A stretch of 64,000 bases of DNA, taken from Melieria omissa. Lineage: Eukaryota; Arthropoda; Insecta; Diptera; Ulidiidae. The notes beneath the pieces were generated by a model. That model searched no databases, was not told where the DNA came from, and saw nothing but the letters and a program-made list of their open reading frames with translations. Numbering within the stretch: the stretch's first letter is position 1; each line of letters starts with the position of its first letter. The translations under genes were made by a program, and so were the position numbers. Location of the stretch: contig OZ020269.1 in NCBI GenBank assembly GCA_963971225.1, forward strand, positions 78,530,450-78,594,449, in the 5' to 3' direction. This document shows, piece after piece, positions 1 to 13,387 of the stretch.

Positions 1-342
1 AAGTATTTCAGTGAGATTGATCGTAATTGAACAATTTTTATTCATTCGTCAACGGTTGATTCAAGCCTAAAACATCAAACACCAAAACTATAAGTATGAT
101 GAGTTCATTGCGGAAAATATACATACGGAACTAATACATATTCACATTTTGAGAATCTAAACTCAAAAACCTAAACAAAATACATTTCAATTTTGTTGAC
201 GTAAGAAAATGTTCAAGGGATTTTCTAACAACAGTACGGTAGCACATTTTCAAAGAAGAACGTCAAAAACAGGTTTAGTGTCAGATGTGCAACATGGCGG
301 CTGAGAAGAAGCAACGGCTCTACCTTCTATTTGTGTATCATG
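1..342 (-). mobile_element. Truncated P-superfamily-like MITE (second copy)
   Basis: This segment is the reverse complement, with few differences, of 25351 to about 25665, the left part of the P-like MITE at 25351-26209. The shared end here is the motif GTATCATG finishing at 342, after which the two copies diverge abruptly, as expected at an element end. The other end lies beyond the left window edge. No coding frame is visible. Confidence 0.75.
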
Positions 343-2377
343 GGTACGACCGCGCATAACACTGCGCAACAGCTTTTTCTAACCTTGACCCGGCCACCAC
401 TGGTCGGTAATACTGGTGAAAATAGCAAAAGTCTAGCTGGGTTTTGCAATGTTAGTTCCCTAAAAAAGTTACAGCCGTCTAAAGTTTGTATCGGTTAGTG
501 TGTTTTCGAAATCAGTTTTTCCTCTATAAGTCGTTGGATATTTAGCATTTCTTATTGCTGTCTTCAACAAATTTGCAGCTAATGTTTAGATTGATAAATT
601 CTGTGAACATTCTATAGCCAAATAATCATACCTCACCGATATTAAATAAAAAAGTACCAAGGGATTTTTCCGGAATGTTTTGTTTTTTGTTGTAGTTTAA
701 AGATGGCGGCTTAGTTCCCCTTACTGAAACTTTTGAAACATCATTTCTTTTGACTCAAATGTCAGAAAGGAATAATTTTTACGTCAAATGAAAGCTAATG
801 ATATGAAGTCAAAGACACCATATCCTTTTTTGAAAAATTTTATGCAAAAGGACATAAAGGACATCAACTAAAATTGTATCCATGAATATCCTGGAAACCG
901 TGAGAGCTAACTTTATATAAGTGACTTCTGGTAAAAATGCATTCAAAGATCTATACTGTATATTAATTTCATTTCATACTTCAACCAAAAAATCAATTTT
1001 GGGCTGGACGGGAATTCTGTATTTTTCATTGTGTTCGTCTCCGCCCTAGGAAATTTTCTATGGCGAGAAAATTGGAAGATTCGGAAAAATCGTTTTTTCA
1101 TACATTTCGTCTAGGAAATTTTGTTTAGCTCATGCAAAGCAGAGCCGCAATTTTAGAAACCTTTACTCGGAAAACTCTTTTCCTACACATTTACCTACAT
1201 GCGAAAACCTTGACCACACATTCGTAATGACAATGATTTTTGTTTACAAAATCAATACAAGACGGCGCACACTGGAAAAAAAGAAGCAATGTGAGCGTAT
1301 TAGAACAAATTATAAACTAAATTCCTCAGAAATATTTATTTTGACCGAAAAATGCATATCCAACCCACCTAAATCGGGATGTTTCCAATTCCCCGAAATA
1401 GTTACACTGATTATGTGCGACACTCACCATTTTTGGATGCCAACTCAAGCACTTTTTGTACATTGTTCTTGTCTTCTAGTTTTAAATTTGGAAAAAATCA
1501 ATTTTTTTTAATTTCATATTTTTATAGTATAACTTTCATAGAAAAAGTATACGAACGGATTTTGTCGAATTCGTAAACGTCCCTGAGATACAGAGCCTCA
1601 AATCCGTCTCGTTCACTACGCGGTAACACGGTTTTAAAACTTTAAACGCGTTTTTCTCGAAAACACATTTTTTGACCATTAAAAAATAGGGCGAATTTCG
1701 AAAAAATACGTTAAAACGATGCCGCGGGTCCAATTTTAATCAGATCGGGTTCATTATAAGTCATCCTTTAATTGGAGTAATGCTTTTTAAGAGAACATTT
1801 TGGATTACATTTCAGACGAAGAGGGACAAAGTTGGGATGGCGCAAACGCACCCTTAAAAAAAACATGGCCGGTACTCAGCTGGCGGACCCCAACAGTGTT
1901 CGCGGTAGCACGTGGAAAAAAATTTTTGTTTATAATTCAATATGTAAAGAATAAATATACGAAGAATTATCTGATTATAATTTGTAGTTTCTGAAAAAAA
2001 ATCCCCAAAAAAGCTTTAAAAAACACCGTTTGTACTAAAGGACCCCCTTAACGTATGAAAAAAGGCAAAGCTGGTATGGAAAGGCAAAAATATGTATTTA
2101 AATATAAAAAATAGATGCGTGGTTATCATAATAGCTTTTCGGAAAGGTTGAGATATGAAACTGAAATTGCGTACAAAAACTTTGGAAATCTTGAGAACAA
2201 CATATTGACTGAAATGGGTGTGGTTTGTCCATTATTTAACAGGGTTGTCCTTACAAAATAAGAATTTTAAAATTTTTAGCGTTCGTTTATGGATATTTTT
2301 GAATGAAAATAGGTGTGGCTGTGTTGTATGGCAGTGTACTGATTTCAAACAATCTGCTGTTTTTTGCTGTTTTACAG
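343..2377. other. Intron/upstream DNA of the calbindin gene, no exon recognised
   Basis: The stretch is AT-rich and holds one clear interspersed repeat (648-960, listed separately). Because the calbindin exon at 2378 starts in mid-protein, this DNA is presumably its preceding intron. I looked for the upstream EF-hand exon and did not find it, so the intron is longer than 2 kb. Short open frames here have no recognisable domains. Confidence 0.5.
648..960 (+). repeat. Interspersed repeat shared with 14530-15800
   Basis: The text from ACCAAGGGATTTTTCC to GTGACTTCTGGT recurs at 14533-14591 plus 15546-15780 with a few percent of differences. The second copy is split by the Transib-like element at 14592-15545. 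This copy therefore shows the uninterrupted (empty) site, reading GATGGCGGCTTAG where the other reads GACGGCG/CGGCGGCTTAA. No protein is encoded. Confidence 0.8.
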
Positions 2378-2672
2378 GATAATAGCGGTTCAATTGAAAA
2401 CGAAGAGCTCAAGGGATTCCTCAAGGATTTGCTGGAGCTGGTGAAGAAGGTAAGTGTCCGCCGCACAGCAACCACCTTGCCTGTATAACCCCCAAACGCA
2501 TGCATTCACAAACTCATACATGCAGGACGATTATGATGCTCAAGATCTCAGCGCCTTTGAGGAGACTATACTCCGTGGCGTCGGCTACGACAAGGATGGC
2601 AAAATCTCACGGAAGGAATTGACTATGATCCTCTTAACCCTGGCCAAGATGCCACCAGAAGATGAACAATAA
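2378..2672 (+). CDS. Cbp53E: Calbindin-32 (Cbp53E), last two exons
   Basis: This is the C-terminal end of a six-EF-hand calcium-buffering protein of neurons and muscle, the fly homologue of calbindin/calretinin. The exons are 2378-2449 and 2526-2672 (TAA stop), with an intron of 76 nt bounded by GTAAGT and TGCAG. The first exon opens at a TTTACAG acceptor and gives the second half of one EF-hand loop (DNSGSIENEELKGFL). The second contains the last EF-hand (DKDGKISRKEL, with loop ligands D, D, K, S and E) and ends MPPEDEQ. The match to the Drosophila calbindin-32 carboxyl end is nearly residue for residue from memory. Upstream exons lie outside the window or beyond a long intron. No overlap with other genes is seen. 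Confidence 0.93.
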
Positions 2673-5600
2673 ACTTCTGGCACGCGCATACAGTTGATTG
2701 AAGCAACATAAGTGGAGAAATCAAGCAAAACTCGACGCATTGATATGATTAAAGAGAGAATCACTTTTGGTAGTACGTAAGCAAAAACAAGTTTAAAAGT
2801 TAAGAAAAAATAACAATAATTTGAAGCAAAAAATAAGGGAATATGTTTGCAAATTGCACACCAACACTCACTAACACATTCGCACACATACAAACACAGA
2901 AACAGACAAAAAAATACGCTGAATCACAAGAAAATTGTAATGGGAATTTATCGAGAGAAATTAATTACTTTACAGCTGCCAGCCAGCGGCACAAAAGGAG
3001 TGAAATAAAAAAATTTACAAATGACAAAATTGAACATTGCTACCGTTGCGGCGAATTTTAAAGAGTAAAACAAGTGTAAACAAGAAAACAAAAACCATTT
3101 CAAGGATACTCTAACCCAAAAATTTAAATGCGAAATCTTGAAAAAAATATTCAGGTCTTGCGCTAAACATGCCAGCACACCTAACCTAACCTAATATCTT
3201 TAATGTCTCTAAGATAAAAATCACGCTTAAAGTCTATTAACACGGACACAAAAATCAAACACTCATATACTTTGCGAGCTTGAAGGTCAGTACTTATGAA
3301 TTGCGTTGAAGAATTATTTTTTTTTAATTCACAGTTTAGTTATTTACGCCCGCGTACATTAATTAAGTACAAAAAAAGATGTACCTACTCCATAAAACAT
3401 TTCAATAGAAAAAATTACAATCGAAGGGCTTATACTTATATATGTATAATCGAGGCATTATTTATAGTAGTGAAAGCGAACTTGAAATCCTCACATGAGT
3501 GCAAGTCACTTAACGCAATAATGGCAATCGTGTAAAAATTATACGTTGGAGTGTAACATAAGCATTGGAGACACTTTTAGGCCACGTTCATTCGGTTTTG
3601 ATTTGTGATTTATAAAATGACAAGTTTTCAAAAAGTTGTGTTGTTCTGCAACACTCGTAAAAATGCAATTTAACTGCAAGAGGGTGAGTGACGCTCTCTA
3701 TTTTAAAATTTGAATGCGGCTCATCACAAAACTTTCCCATTGTGGCAAAATTTCTAAGAACACATGTTTATTGTAACAAGTGAAAGTTGATTCCATTCGA
3801 AGTTTTTATTTCCACGATTGAATTTGGCAAATTCAAAATTTGTTCATAATTTTCGCAGGAGTAGTTTCACTTTGCAAAATTTTTAAAATTTAAAAACGGT
3901 ATAAGACAAATCTTTTCTCAAGTGTGGATTGAGATCTACTTAAAGTCATTGAGATTGGGTACCATTCATTTAACTTTCTATTATATGTGTATGTAGGTGA
4001 GAATTGGCTCGTCTTAGGTGTTCACTCAACGTTTATTGCAAACCGAAAATATTGGTGAAAATAACCACACGATTTAAGTCCCAAAATATTAATGAAGTTA
4101 CCGAAATGAGCTGGACAAGACCCGACTTATCGCTGGTGTCATTATTGAAACATCCATTTGAATGAGACGGCGATATTTCAATGATTTACTTTATGCTACT
4201 TTAGTAAAAGTATCATAAAGCTAGACATTCAAAGTGAAAACTTGCATACATACATAGCATTAATTAAAACCGAGCCTTACTAAAAGGCAGTCAAATGATA
4301 TCGAACAGACGCGTAGCCAAGGGTATTAGAACCTTCCACAATTTCAAAATTTCGAATTCTTTTTCCTTTTTGTTACCTTGTATTGACTTGCAATGAATAT
4401 ATTAACCAATGATATTGATGATTTATGATTTTTTTGAAAATAAGAAAACACAAAACGTCGCCTATAGCATTTCTGATTAGCTCACAATAAATATGAGTAT
4501 CTGTAATAGGAACATTATAACAATTTCTATTTGTTAATTTTTAAATCCACGCCCCACGATTGACACTTCAAGAATTTAGATACAGCAAAGCAACACAATA
4601 CCAATACCAGCCAACTATCCTAAAAGAAAATGTGTACAATATAAAAAATGTAAGCATCGACTTTATAATGATGAACATTAATTAAATGTAAATTTGATGT
4701 GTCTAAGTAAATATGAGTTTGTAATTGCTTATTAATTTTTACTGGAATTTAAGGGAACGTTTCTGTCACTGATAGATAGCTAAAACTTTAGATATCTTTT
4801 AAATTACGACAAATATTGTCAATCAAAGATGCATACAAACATACATATTTGCATAGTTTTTTTGAGTGCAATTTTATTTAAAACAGATATTTCTAAACGA
4901 AAATTTATATGAAAATAATAGTTTAAGAGTTGTATAATACATACTTAATTTCTTGTACGTACTTAGGTCTATGCAAATCACGGTGGTGGACAAACTAGAA
5001 AAAGCGCACGCAGCACAAACGTACGTGACTCATGTCGTAGATGTGTAACGCAGCGTGCAAAACCGGCCACATATTTATTTAACTTAATGTTTAAATGATT
5101 GAGTGCTGCGTTTAGTAATGCGTTAATGTTTTTTCCGACCAGCGCAATTAAACTGCTCTTCTTGACTAAGACAGAACGACTCACTTTAATACACCAATAA
5201 ATTCAAATTCCCGACGCTTTATGTGGCACCACAATGTCTAAATAAGCCGCTAGATTTTTTTGTTAAAGCGGATCTCTAACCTCGAGCAGCAACAGCGTTA
5301 AAGTTTATTGCAATCGCCCATCTTTCCACTTCCAAAGTCAAGTTGCCAACCAACTCGGGAATACGCTGTTACATGGTCTGTTCGAAACTTGCCAAGATTA
5401 GAGAGGAAACGGATTTGATTTATGCACTAAAAGTCCACATTGGTCTTTTGAAAATGATAACTAGGACGCCAACTTGAAATTCCTAAAAAAGATTCATATT
5501 GAAAAAAAAAATTTCTTGTATCTAATGTAATCTTCTAATCTGTAACGACATCTCTATGCAACGCGCTTTGCCCAAAAGTCGATCCAATTCAATAATCAAA

Positions 5601-8399
5601 AATTTAATTTGTTGCAATGTACGCTTAACCAAAGAATTTCTCCGTCTGCATTGAATGTACATGTCTAACCACTAAGTACACTTGAAACCCAGAAATTCAG
5701 TCTCATATAGTTGACAGAAAATCGTGCCCTCCTCTCATAAAGTCCTAAGAAATTTAAACACAACCCGAAAACCTCGGGGCCATGCAAACAACTCCAACGA
5801 TCCCCCTTCTCCGGCGAATCGCATGCAAGTCCATTGAGAAATGAGAAAACCAAATTTTCATCGAAGTCACTTGTGCGCATTGCCGAGAACGCTCGCTTTT
5901 GGATCGCTCCCTTTTTGGATCTTCACACCTTAGTGCAATTGTGTACGGTAGGCATTCTGCCCCCAATATTCCTGCGGTTGTAGCAGTTGGAAAATCGCTC
6001 AGCGCTTCAAGAGGCAGCCGTGGCAAGGTTGCACTCACAAATTACTTGCGATCGAGTGTCAGAAGCTAATTCGAACATTGCACAGCCAACGGTCCATCGA
6101 ACGACACAACTATGCCGTCAAGACGATTCGGCTCAGCAATTACGCCATCAAAATTATAGATAAAGCGCGTACAGCAGCTGAATGCGCCTCCAGCGTCACA
6201 TCTCCGTCAGCACACACCCTTTGAAATGGCGTTTGCCATTTCGGTGAACACATCAACCACATCCTTGACACATCAACCACATCCATGGCGACCCTCTACA
6301 CAAGCACACTCGAGTCCGCCACTGATCAAATGTCATTACCCACTCGCTAGTCAGCTCCTAGATGTTGAGCATTAGCTACTTTATAAGCTTCAAATAGCAA
6401 CAAACTTAATACAAATGATTATATTACACATAATTAACTAACAAAAATGAACGGAGGATGCAAGCAAAACGCAAATACCAAACTAAAAATTTTACGCAAA
6501 ACTTAAAATGTTGACTCCAATATGTTAGTACTTCAGAGAGGAAGAAATAAAGTATATATTTAAATGTTAGAGAACAATGACCTTACAGAAGAGCTAACAG
6601 ATGGTATTTAAAAGCAGGGCATGACCTTCGTTTTTTTTATTAAAACTAAATATTTTTCTTTTGGGATTAAATGGACATTTGAAGGTTCACCTTTATATTA
6701 GGGAACTCATATATATCTTTTTAAAATTTTGTTCGCTAATTTATAAAATTTTTGTATCGCCCATATATGTACCTATGTATAAACATGTGGCTTTTATAAC
6801 TACTTACTATCCACAACTTTTATTTTTCCAGAACAAGTTTCCTCAAAATTGTTCTTTCTGTCCCTTTTCCTCGCAAGCCAACTTCTAGGCCCTACTTCTT
6901 CCATATACTGTACTTACGCGTACGTTCCGCAATATTATATTAGACTGTGCGCGCCATCCTTGCCACGACACCAGTCCGGGGAGCAGCCTGCCGCGTAAGG
7001 TCACAACTAATACATAAGCTGAAAATATATTATAACAAAATATCTCTAAACGGTGCTATCGTCTTATAGTCTTTTCGGTTGTGCTTATTGGTTTGTCACT
7101 TTGGCCACTTTTTAGCGAAATTTATGCGATAAAAGAGAACCAAAACTGACAAAAACCATGACGGTTAATTGGAAAGCTTTTCGCGCATCTCGATATTTTC
7201 TCGGATTTATTACACTTTCCCAATCATATCATTGCGTAGCTATTTAAATATATCTATATTCACCAATTTACTATATCTATCATTGGGAAAACACACCCAC
7301 ATTAATACGAAACAATTTGTATTTGATATTCGTAGCGACAGAGCCAAAACATATTTAAATTAGCTGAATTTTGCACACCTGAATGTACTTATGTATTTAT
7401 TAATAACAAAAAATTATTGCGCAATTTTTAGCACTATCCTTCCTATCCAATTTTTAGCACTATCCTAATAATGCAAAAAATGCAGCAAACGCCAAAAACG
7501 GCGCACAGTCAACATAAGGCCAATTCGTTAACAGCAACAATAAGAGTATACCGTTAAACAATTATATAAAAATCATACACATATAGTGTGTGCAACGATG
7601 TTTGTATGTACGTACATGTGTTTTTGCAATCCAAATTCAAACAATACTCCAATACTGCTGAAAAACAAATTAATATCAGGCGACAAATGCTAAAGTTTAA
7701 AAAGGACAATGCAAACATGCAATTACTTAATAATGAACCAACCACAAAATGAATGAAACATAAATAATGCAAATAAAAATAATAATATGGAAAAATCCAA
7801 AAAACCAAATCAGTTGTTTCATTTAAAGCCAGTAACGGAGAAGACCAGTGGGCGTCCACAACACAGGTTAGCAACACAAGTAATGATTTTTGTATTTATT
7901 TAATTTTTTTTTTGTAATTCTTTCCGCCGAAAAATAACTAAAACCATCATTTAGGTTTTTTCAAAAAGGGGAAAGTCGCATGGTGGTACATCAAGCGAAA
8001 ACGGAGTCCCGGATGATTCAAATGCGACTTTCAGCCAAAAGCCGATCAATGAGATGGCATCAGTGAACTTGTGCGGAACAAACTGTACACACACTTTTTG
8101 ATAGCCAAATGTTCAGTTCAAATGCATTTAATTGATGTTTTGGAGGTGTTCAATACCATTTCCATGAATTTCAATGAATGTTTATGCGGAGCTTGCATGA
8201 ATTTACGAACAGTTTTGATTAAATCTGCGGCGCTCATGAATATCGGTTGGCAGGGCATTTTTAAAGTAGGATAGATGTAGCGAAATGGCCACGTAGTAGT
8301 TCGAAGTGGCCACGTAGTTACAACAATTTGGACACAGTAAAAATGTTTGTTGAAAAGGATAATGCGCTTCTTTTTAAAGGTTGACTTTTTAAAATCCAA
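2673..8399. other. Long 3' flank, no gene recognised
   Basis: This is AT-rich DNA downstream of the calbindin stop. The first part is probably its 3' UTR. The block at about 5290-6370 is less AT-rich and has overlapping short frames on both strands (for example 5754-6038 minus), but none shows a domain, good start or splice structure. I found no terminal inverted repeats with matched target duplications here. Confidence 0.4.
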
Positions 8400-8623
8400 C
8401 TATTGACCAAATTTCATCATTATAGCTCCAGCGGTTTGGGCTCGGTGGTAATGGCATACTTGGTTATATATATTCGATTTTTTTTTAAGCTATATATTTT
8501 TTTGGAAAAAAAACATCATTTTTGAAGTCAGTAGCCCCAACTAATTCAGATTGCAAATTTTCAGCGAATTTGGAGCACTCCTTCAATTTTGATCCCAATT
8601 TTGTATGGAGTCGAAACACTGTG
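8400..8623 (-). mobile_element. End of a Transib-like MITE (5' truncated)
   Basis: Read on the minus strand from 8623, the sequence starts CACAGTGTTTCGACTCCATA and stays similar for about 60 bases to the left end of the element at 14592, including a GAAGGAGTG block. The flank after 8623 is CGACG, matching the GC-rich 5-bp target style of the complete copy. I could not locate the other end, so the left limit is approximate. Confidence 0.6.
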
Positions 8624-9274
8624 CGACGTATGGAATTTGTCAATAGCATACAACCCGGAATTCATTGGGCAATTACCAAGTACAGAGAATCGATGAGTAC
8701 TCTCTTTTGACTTAAATTTTTAATTGCCAACATTAAGATGATCTGTACAAATTAGTTACAGATTACGAACGACATATACATATTTATAACGTATAATGGA
8801 ATGAAATTACAAACCAGAATCTTTTCGATATTTCGACATTTTTGGATGAAGCTCTTTGCGAGTGCAAATCGGGCTCACGGCAACTTCTTTCTTTCTTGTG
8901 AAAAAACTCTGCTACAGCTGGCCTACACAGTGGTTGCTGCCATAGGCCAAAAATAAAAAACTCGAAGTCCAAATTTTAAAATTAAAAGTAACTACATAGT
9001 CTCCTACATAATCAAACTTTCTAACGGGAAATTTTTTTGGTTTGATTCTTGTGGTACTTTCTGAAAATAGCATCAGAAATGAGAACATTTGTTCACTTGA
9101 TTAGTGCAGTTTGAGCAGCGTTTTACAATAATCAATTTTGAAGTGTTAAAACGTTATTAAAAAATCACCAAATTTAAAATTAAAAAAATGGGTATTGAAC
9201 ATACAAGTATTAAACTTAATTTTAATTAATGAGATATATTTAAATTAAAGTGTATTTAAAAACAAAAATCAAAA

Positions 9275-10798
9275 GTTACAACCATGATGCAATTATTAAA
9301 GGTGATGTACGTTGGCAGCCGTCTCGTTCTAATTTGACAATGTTGGCTCCCTTAGCAAATCAGTAATGCTTTTTTGAAAAAGTTCTTTTTTCTTTAGAAG
9401 CAAATTTGAAAAAAGTACTTAGAAATAGTAACATTCTCTAAAAACAAAAGGTGGGTACTACTGAACCATTTCACGCTGTTTGTTTTGATTATTTTCGTTG
9501 AAATTCAAATATATTTTCGTTGTATTTGAATTTAAAGCGCGCGAATTTCGGTATATTTAATAATTTTACCATCCACTACGTGGAGACTGGCGGCTAATTC
9601 AGCTGCACAAACAACCACAACTGCAATTCCCACCCGCTGCAGCGATTCTACATACTTTACGGCCTGCCGCAAAACTTCTCTCCAGGCGCCTCTGCTTTGC
9701 GCTCGCCTTCTCCAGTTGGTAACACCAAGAGATGACACGGCCTCCCTCTTCGCCGCCGGCCACTAACCATCGCATCGAACACCTTTTTCACCGGAGCTTC
9801 GACGTCCATGCGGCAGACATGACCGAGCCAGCGTAGCCGCTGGATGTTTATTCGCGGTGGCACATCCACACCGTCGTCGTCGTTTGGTGCCATCTGGACA
9901 TCTTCACCACTGGCGGTATTGTTCCCATCGTCACCTGCGAGCAGCTTGGTGAAGTGCTCCTTTCACAACCTCAGTACACCCTGCGCATCCGTAACCAGAT
10001 CCTCGTTTTCATCTCTGCAAGAAGATGCCCCGGGCTAAAACCCTTCCGTGAGACGCTTAACTTTTTGGAAGAATTTTCGGGCGTCATTCCTGCACCTGCA
10101 CTCCTCGATTTCCTCACACTCACGCCTTTCTTGCTCCCGTTTCTTGCGTCTAAAAAGGCGTCTTTCTTCCTCTCCTCCCGGTATTTTTCTGTCACGGCTC
10201 GCGTGGTAGCCGACTACAGGGTCCTCTTGTAGGCAGCAGGCCGAGAAAGCGCGCGCACCGTCTTGTTGCATGTTTTAAATGTCGAATGCACTTTCGCATA
10301 CAATATTTAAATTGCATGAAAAATTAAATCAATAAAAAATATTTGCATTTCTTTTCATTCCATTATTTTTTTTCAAGATTACGGTATCTTTAAAGATACA
10401 ATCATTTAAACCTCTTAAATCGTTGTAAATTATCCGAACCCACCCAAAAGCATTCTGATGGTAACATTTTTTATAATAACTTTCTTATATATTTTGACTT
10501 TCCGCACATCATGCATGATTTTTTTTTTACTTTTATTTATTTTTTAATCAAAATTAGTATCCTCGGAAATTTAAGGGTCAAGATTTCTTCCTATATGTTT
10601 AATTCTAATAATGGATTTTCTTCCATTTAGGCAGTTTAACACGCATTAAATACTACTTTTTTAAATACCTTTTCATGAAAAGGCCTCAATTTATTCCCCA
10701 TTACCCCTGCTTCTGAAATACAGCATTGAGCTAAGGGAGTGTCAAAACTCGGCTGTCACAACGTACATCACCTTTAATAATTGCATCATGGTTACAAC
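9275..10798. mobile_element. Inverted-repeat element carrying a LINE fragment
   Basis: The left arm from 9275 (GTTACAACCATGATGCAATT and on through GGTGATGTACGTTG) is mirrored by the right arm ending at 10798. The arms match almost perfectly for about 45 bp, and weaker similarity continues to about 90 bp per arm. No convincing target-site duplication flanks the arms. The interior holds the LINE remnant at 9532-10271 and AT-rich filler. The superfamily is unassigned. Confidence 0.65.
9532..10271 (-). pseudogene. Non-LTR retrotransposon (LINE) 3' fragment
   Basis: Minus-strand frames give the well-known C-terminal tail of a non-LTR reverse-transcriptase ORF. One frame has QRLRWLGHVCRMD, then FDAMVSGRRRRGRP. 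After a frameshift follows VTNWRRRAQSRGAWREVLRQA. Upstream (10035-10271) is a lysine- and arginine-rich linker. Frameshifts separate the pieces and the polymerase core is missing, so this is dead. A related tail lies at 42690-42837 on the other strand. Confidence 0.75.
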
Positions 10799-11740
10799 TA
10801 CTATATTCCCTGTTTTTCGTCTGACTCCCAGAATTTCACTTAAAGTTTTAGTTGTGTTCCCCCTCGTTGCCCCCATTGATCTTTTTTTCTTAATACTAAG
10901 TCATGTTTTAAGATTACAATGTATTAGTTTCAGCTGCCAGAATTTGCCAGGCTTCGTGCAATCTTCTACAGACTGTGAGTGCATGGACTAAAAATGGGGC
11001 GCAAACCCAGAAGTGCAAAAGAAGCTTTGCATTTTGTGCGGTGGTGTTGTTGTTTGTTTGTGTTATTGTGTTATTGTTTTTAAATAAAGTAATGTAAATA
11101 TTATGTGGTTTGCAACTTTTTTACTTCCATATTTTAACCTTCACCTTGACACCAAATTTTATATGCGGTGACATAAATTATTTACTTATGTAAATATTTT
11201 TGTTTTCATAGGTTTTATGAGGACAGTTTAAATTTTTTTAAACCAGTTGGTAATGTTGAAGAGGTTTGGTGTTCAAATGTGAAAGGGGAAAAGGGAGCAA
11301 AGAGGTTTCACACCCCACAAAGTAGGCGAATTAGTAAATCTGGCAAAATAAATGTCATAACAAGTGCATATTTAAAGATATTTTTAAAAAATGTCGTGTT
11401 TGATATTTCTATGTAATACTGAATCGCATATCTGAATTTGAACAAGATCGCCCAACTGTATCATATAGCTGCCATGGGAACGATCAGTTAAATATGTGTC
11501 GCATGGAAAACTTTTTCTCACAAAATTTGTAGCATTAAAAATAAAATATGATTTATATAAGTGGTAAGTTTTATGTTAAAGCTAAAGCTATGTTTTTAGG
11601 TTAAAAATAAATGTTGAAAAATTCAGGAATTTTGCGCTCGATACTGCTAAGAGACTGGTAAAGATGAATCCATGGTAATAACTTCCACTTTCTGTTCATT
11701 AAATTTAAATTCACGCTCCGTTTTGATTTATTAACCTATA
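10799..11740. other. No feature recognised
   Basis: AT-rich DNA with no domain-bearing frame, no matched terminal repeats and no RNA gene that I can support. Confidence 0.4.
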
Positions 11741-11886
11741 CAGTGACACACACAGGATTTATTTTTGGGGGGGTTTGCGTAAAACTTTTAGCCCAATGCT
11801 GTTTGAAACCATAATTTTCACCAGTTTCACCAAGTTTTTATATTTGGGGGCTCGAACCCCCAAAACCCCCTGCGAGTGCGCCACTG
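11741..11886. mobile_element. Short hAT-type MITE, 146 bp
   Basis: The ends are CAGTGACACACACAGG on the left and, inverted on the right, CAGTGGCGCACTCGCAGG, each followed inward by a G-run and TTTG. The flanking octamers are AACCTATA (11733-11740) and AGCCTATA (11887-11894), seven of eight identical. A CAGTG terminus plus an 8-bp duplication is characteristic of the hAT superfamily. It has no coding capacity and would depend on a transposase supplied elsewhere. Confidence 0.72.
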
Positions 11887-12473
11887 AGCCTATATATATT
11901 TGAATTTTGTCGAGCAAAATCTTGGAAACAATTAGTTTTTTATTTAAAAAAAAACAGGAACACATTTTTTACCATTTTCTTACAAGGGAGCAGGCGTATA
12001 GATGTCCGACCACGCCCATTTTCACTTCAAATCATAACCACATTTTCGGAAACACGTGACCAAAGTTTCAAGCTGATATCTCTGCTAGAAGTATTTTTGA
12101 CCGCTATGCCCATACAAGTCCGACCACTGTGGCCTAGGGTCATAAATCGCCAGTTTTGAAAAAAATGTATTCTTAGTTCGCGGTTTTTTCAATGATTACA
12201 CAGGTCAACATTTAATAGGTACCCGGGGTTTTTGGGGTCGCTGATTGCGATGCAAATGTCGGCCAAGTCGGCTCTATCACATCATTTTCAAGGTCTTTTA
12301 AAGGTCAAACTAAGAAATGGTGGCCTTAACTTATCTGAAAAAATTCAAACATGCATAATTTTTTTCATACTAAGTGTTGACCTGTGCTATGGAATTTTTC
12401 AGCCCAAATGCATAAAATTACTAACAAAATTCTGTTTCCTAATTTGTATTTCGAATTTGTCTAAAAAAGAGTA

Positions 12474-13387
12474 GGGGAACTCTTTGTAATGTGCCACCCC
12501 ATGGCTTTTTTGGGTATAACTCGTTAGATAATTAACTTATCGCCAATGTTAATATACCGTTGGGAAAAGGGTTTAAAGAGCTATGATGCAAGAAAACACC
12601 TCATTTGAATTTTTCGTAAATACTAATTTTACAGCCAATTTCCCAAAGTGTTAAAAATCGCTCCCTAAAAAAATCGGTAAAAACATAGAAATCTCAAGTA
12701 AAAATGCATGATTTAGAAAATGTACGAAAGATTATTGAATTGAATTTAAATTGAATAGAAAATGACCGAAAGCAAAATGCACATTTAATGGTAAAGAATA
12801 AAACGAATACATAATTATATGGAAATTAATAAACAAAACTGAACTAATTTATTCCTCATGATAGGACTAGAGAAAAATTTACTAAGAACACTTTAAGTTC
12901 ATTTTAATGACGATTCCGAGCAATAAAGAGTCATTTTATCGATATACCACAAACCACCCCAAAACAATGAAAAAAGACGCGTGGCACTTTACAAAGAAAA
13001 AGGGTGACACTTTGCATTTTCATGCCGTTTTGGAAATCATTGAATAAATTGTCTCCTTTTACGATATGCTCGGATATCATTTTGGATTATGAAAAAAGCA
13101 TTAAAAATTAAGTCCAACACTGATGTTTACCATAGTTTTTAACACGTATTTGATTCCTTTTTCACCGCAAGAAAAACATTCAGTTTTTATTTTTAAGTTT
13201 TTTCATAACCAAATTTGACATTTTTTTACCAAGACTGTGCTATTGCGTCTGTTTCCTCTAAAACTATATTAAAATTTTTGTTGTCATATATACCTTAAAT
13301 GGCGATAGGAATTTTGTTGCTTGGACTGCTGGAACGTCAGGGTGGCACATTACAAAGAGTGGCGCCTTACAAAGAATTACTCTTTAC
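12474..13387. mobile_element. TA-flanked repeat element with reiterated TTACAAAG motif
   Basis: The left end reads TA then GGGGAACTCTTTGTAATGTG (12472 on). The reverse of this motif recurs near the right end (GTGGCACATTACAAAGAG at 13342, then CCTTACAAAGAATTACTCT ending before a TA). Internal variants occur near 12980 and 13000. The layout, with a short outer motif reiterated inside a roughly 0.9-kb non-coding body, resembles the element at 37325-38289, which also starts TA-GGGGAA. The right end is decayed and approximate. Confidence 0.45.

Noticed and set aside
5754..6038. 94-codon minus-strand frame in a less AT-rich block
   Set aside because: No domain, no splice context, and overlapping frames on both strands; cannot be supported as a gene.
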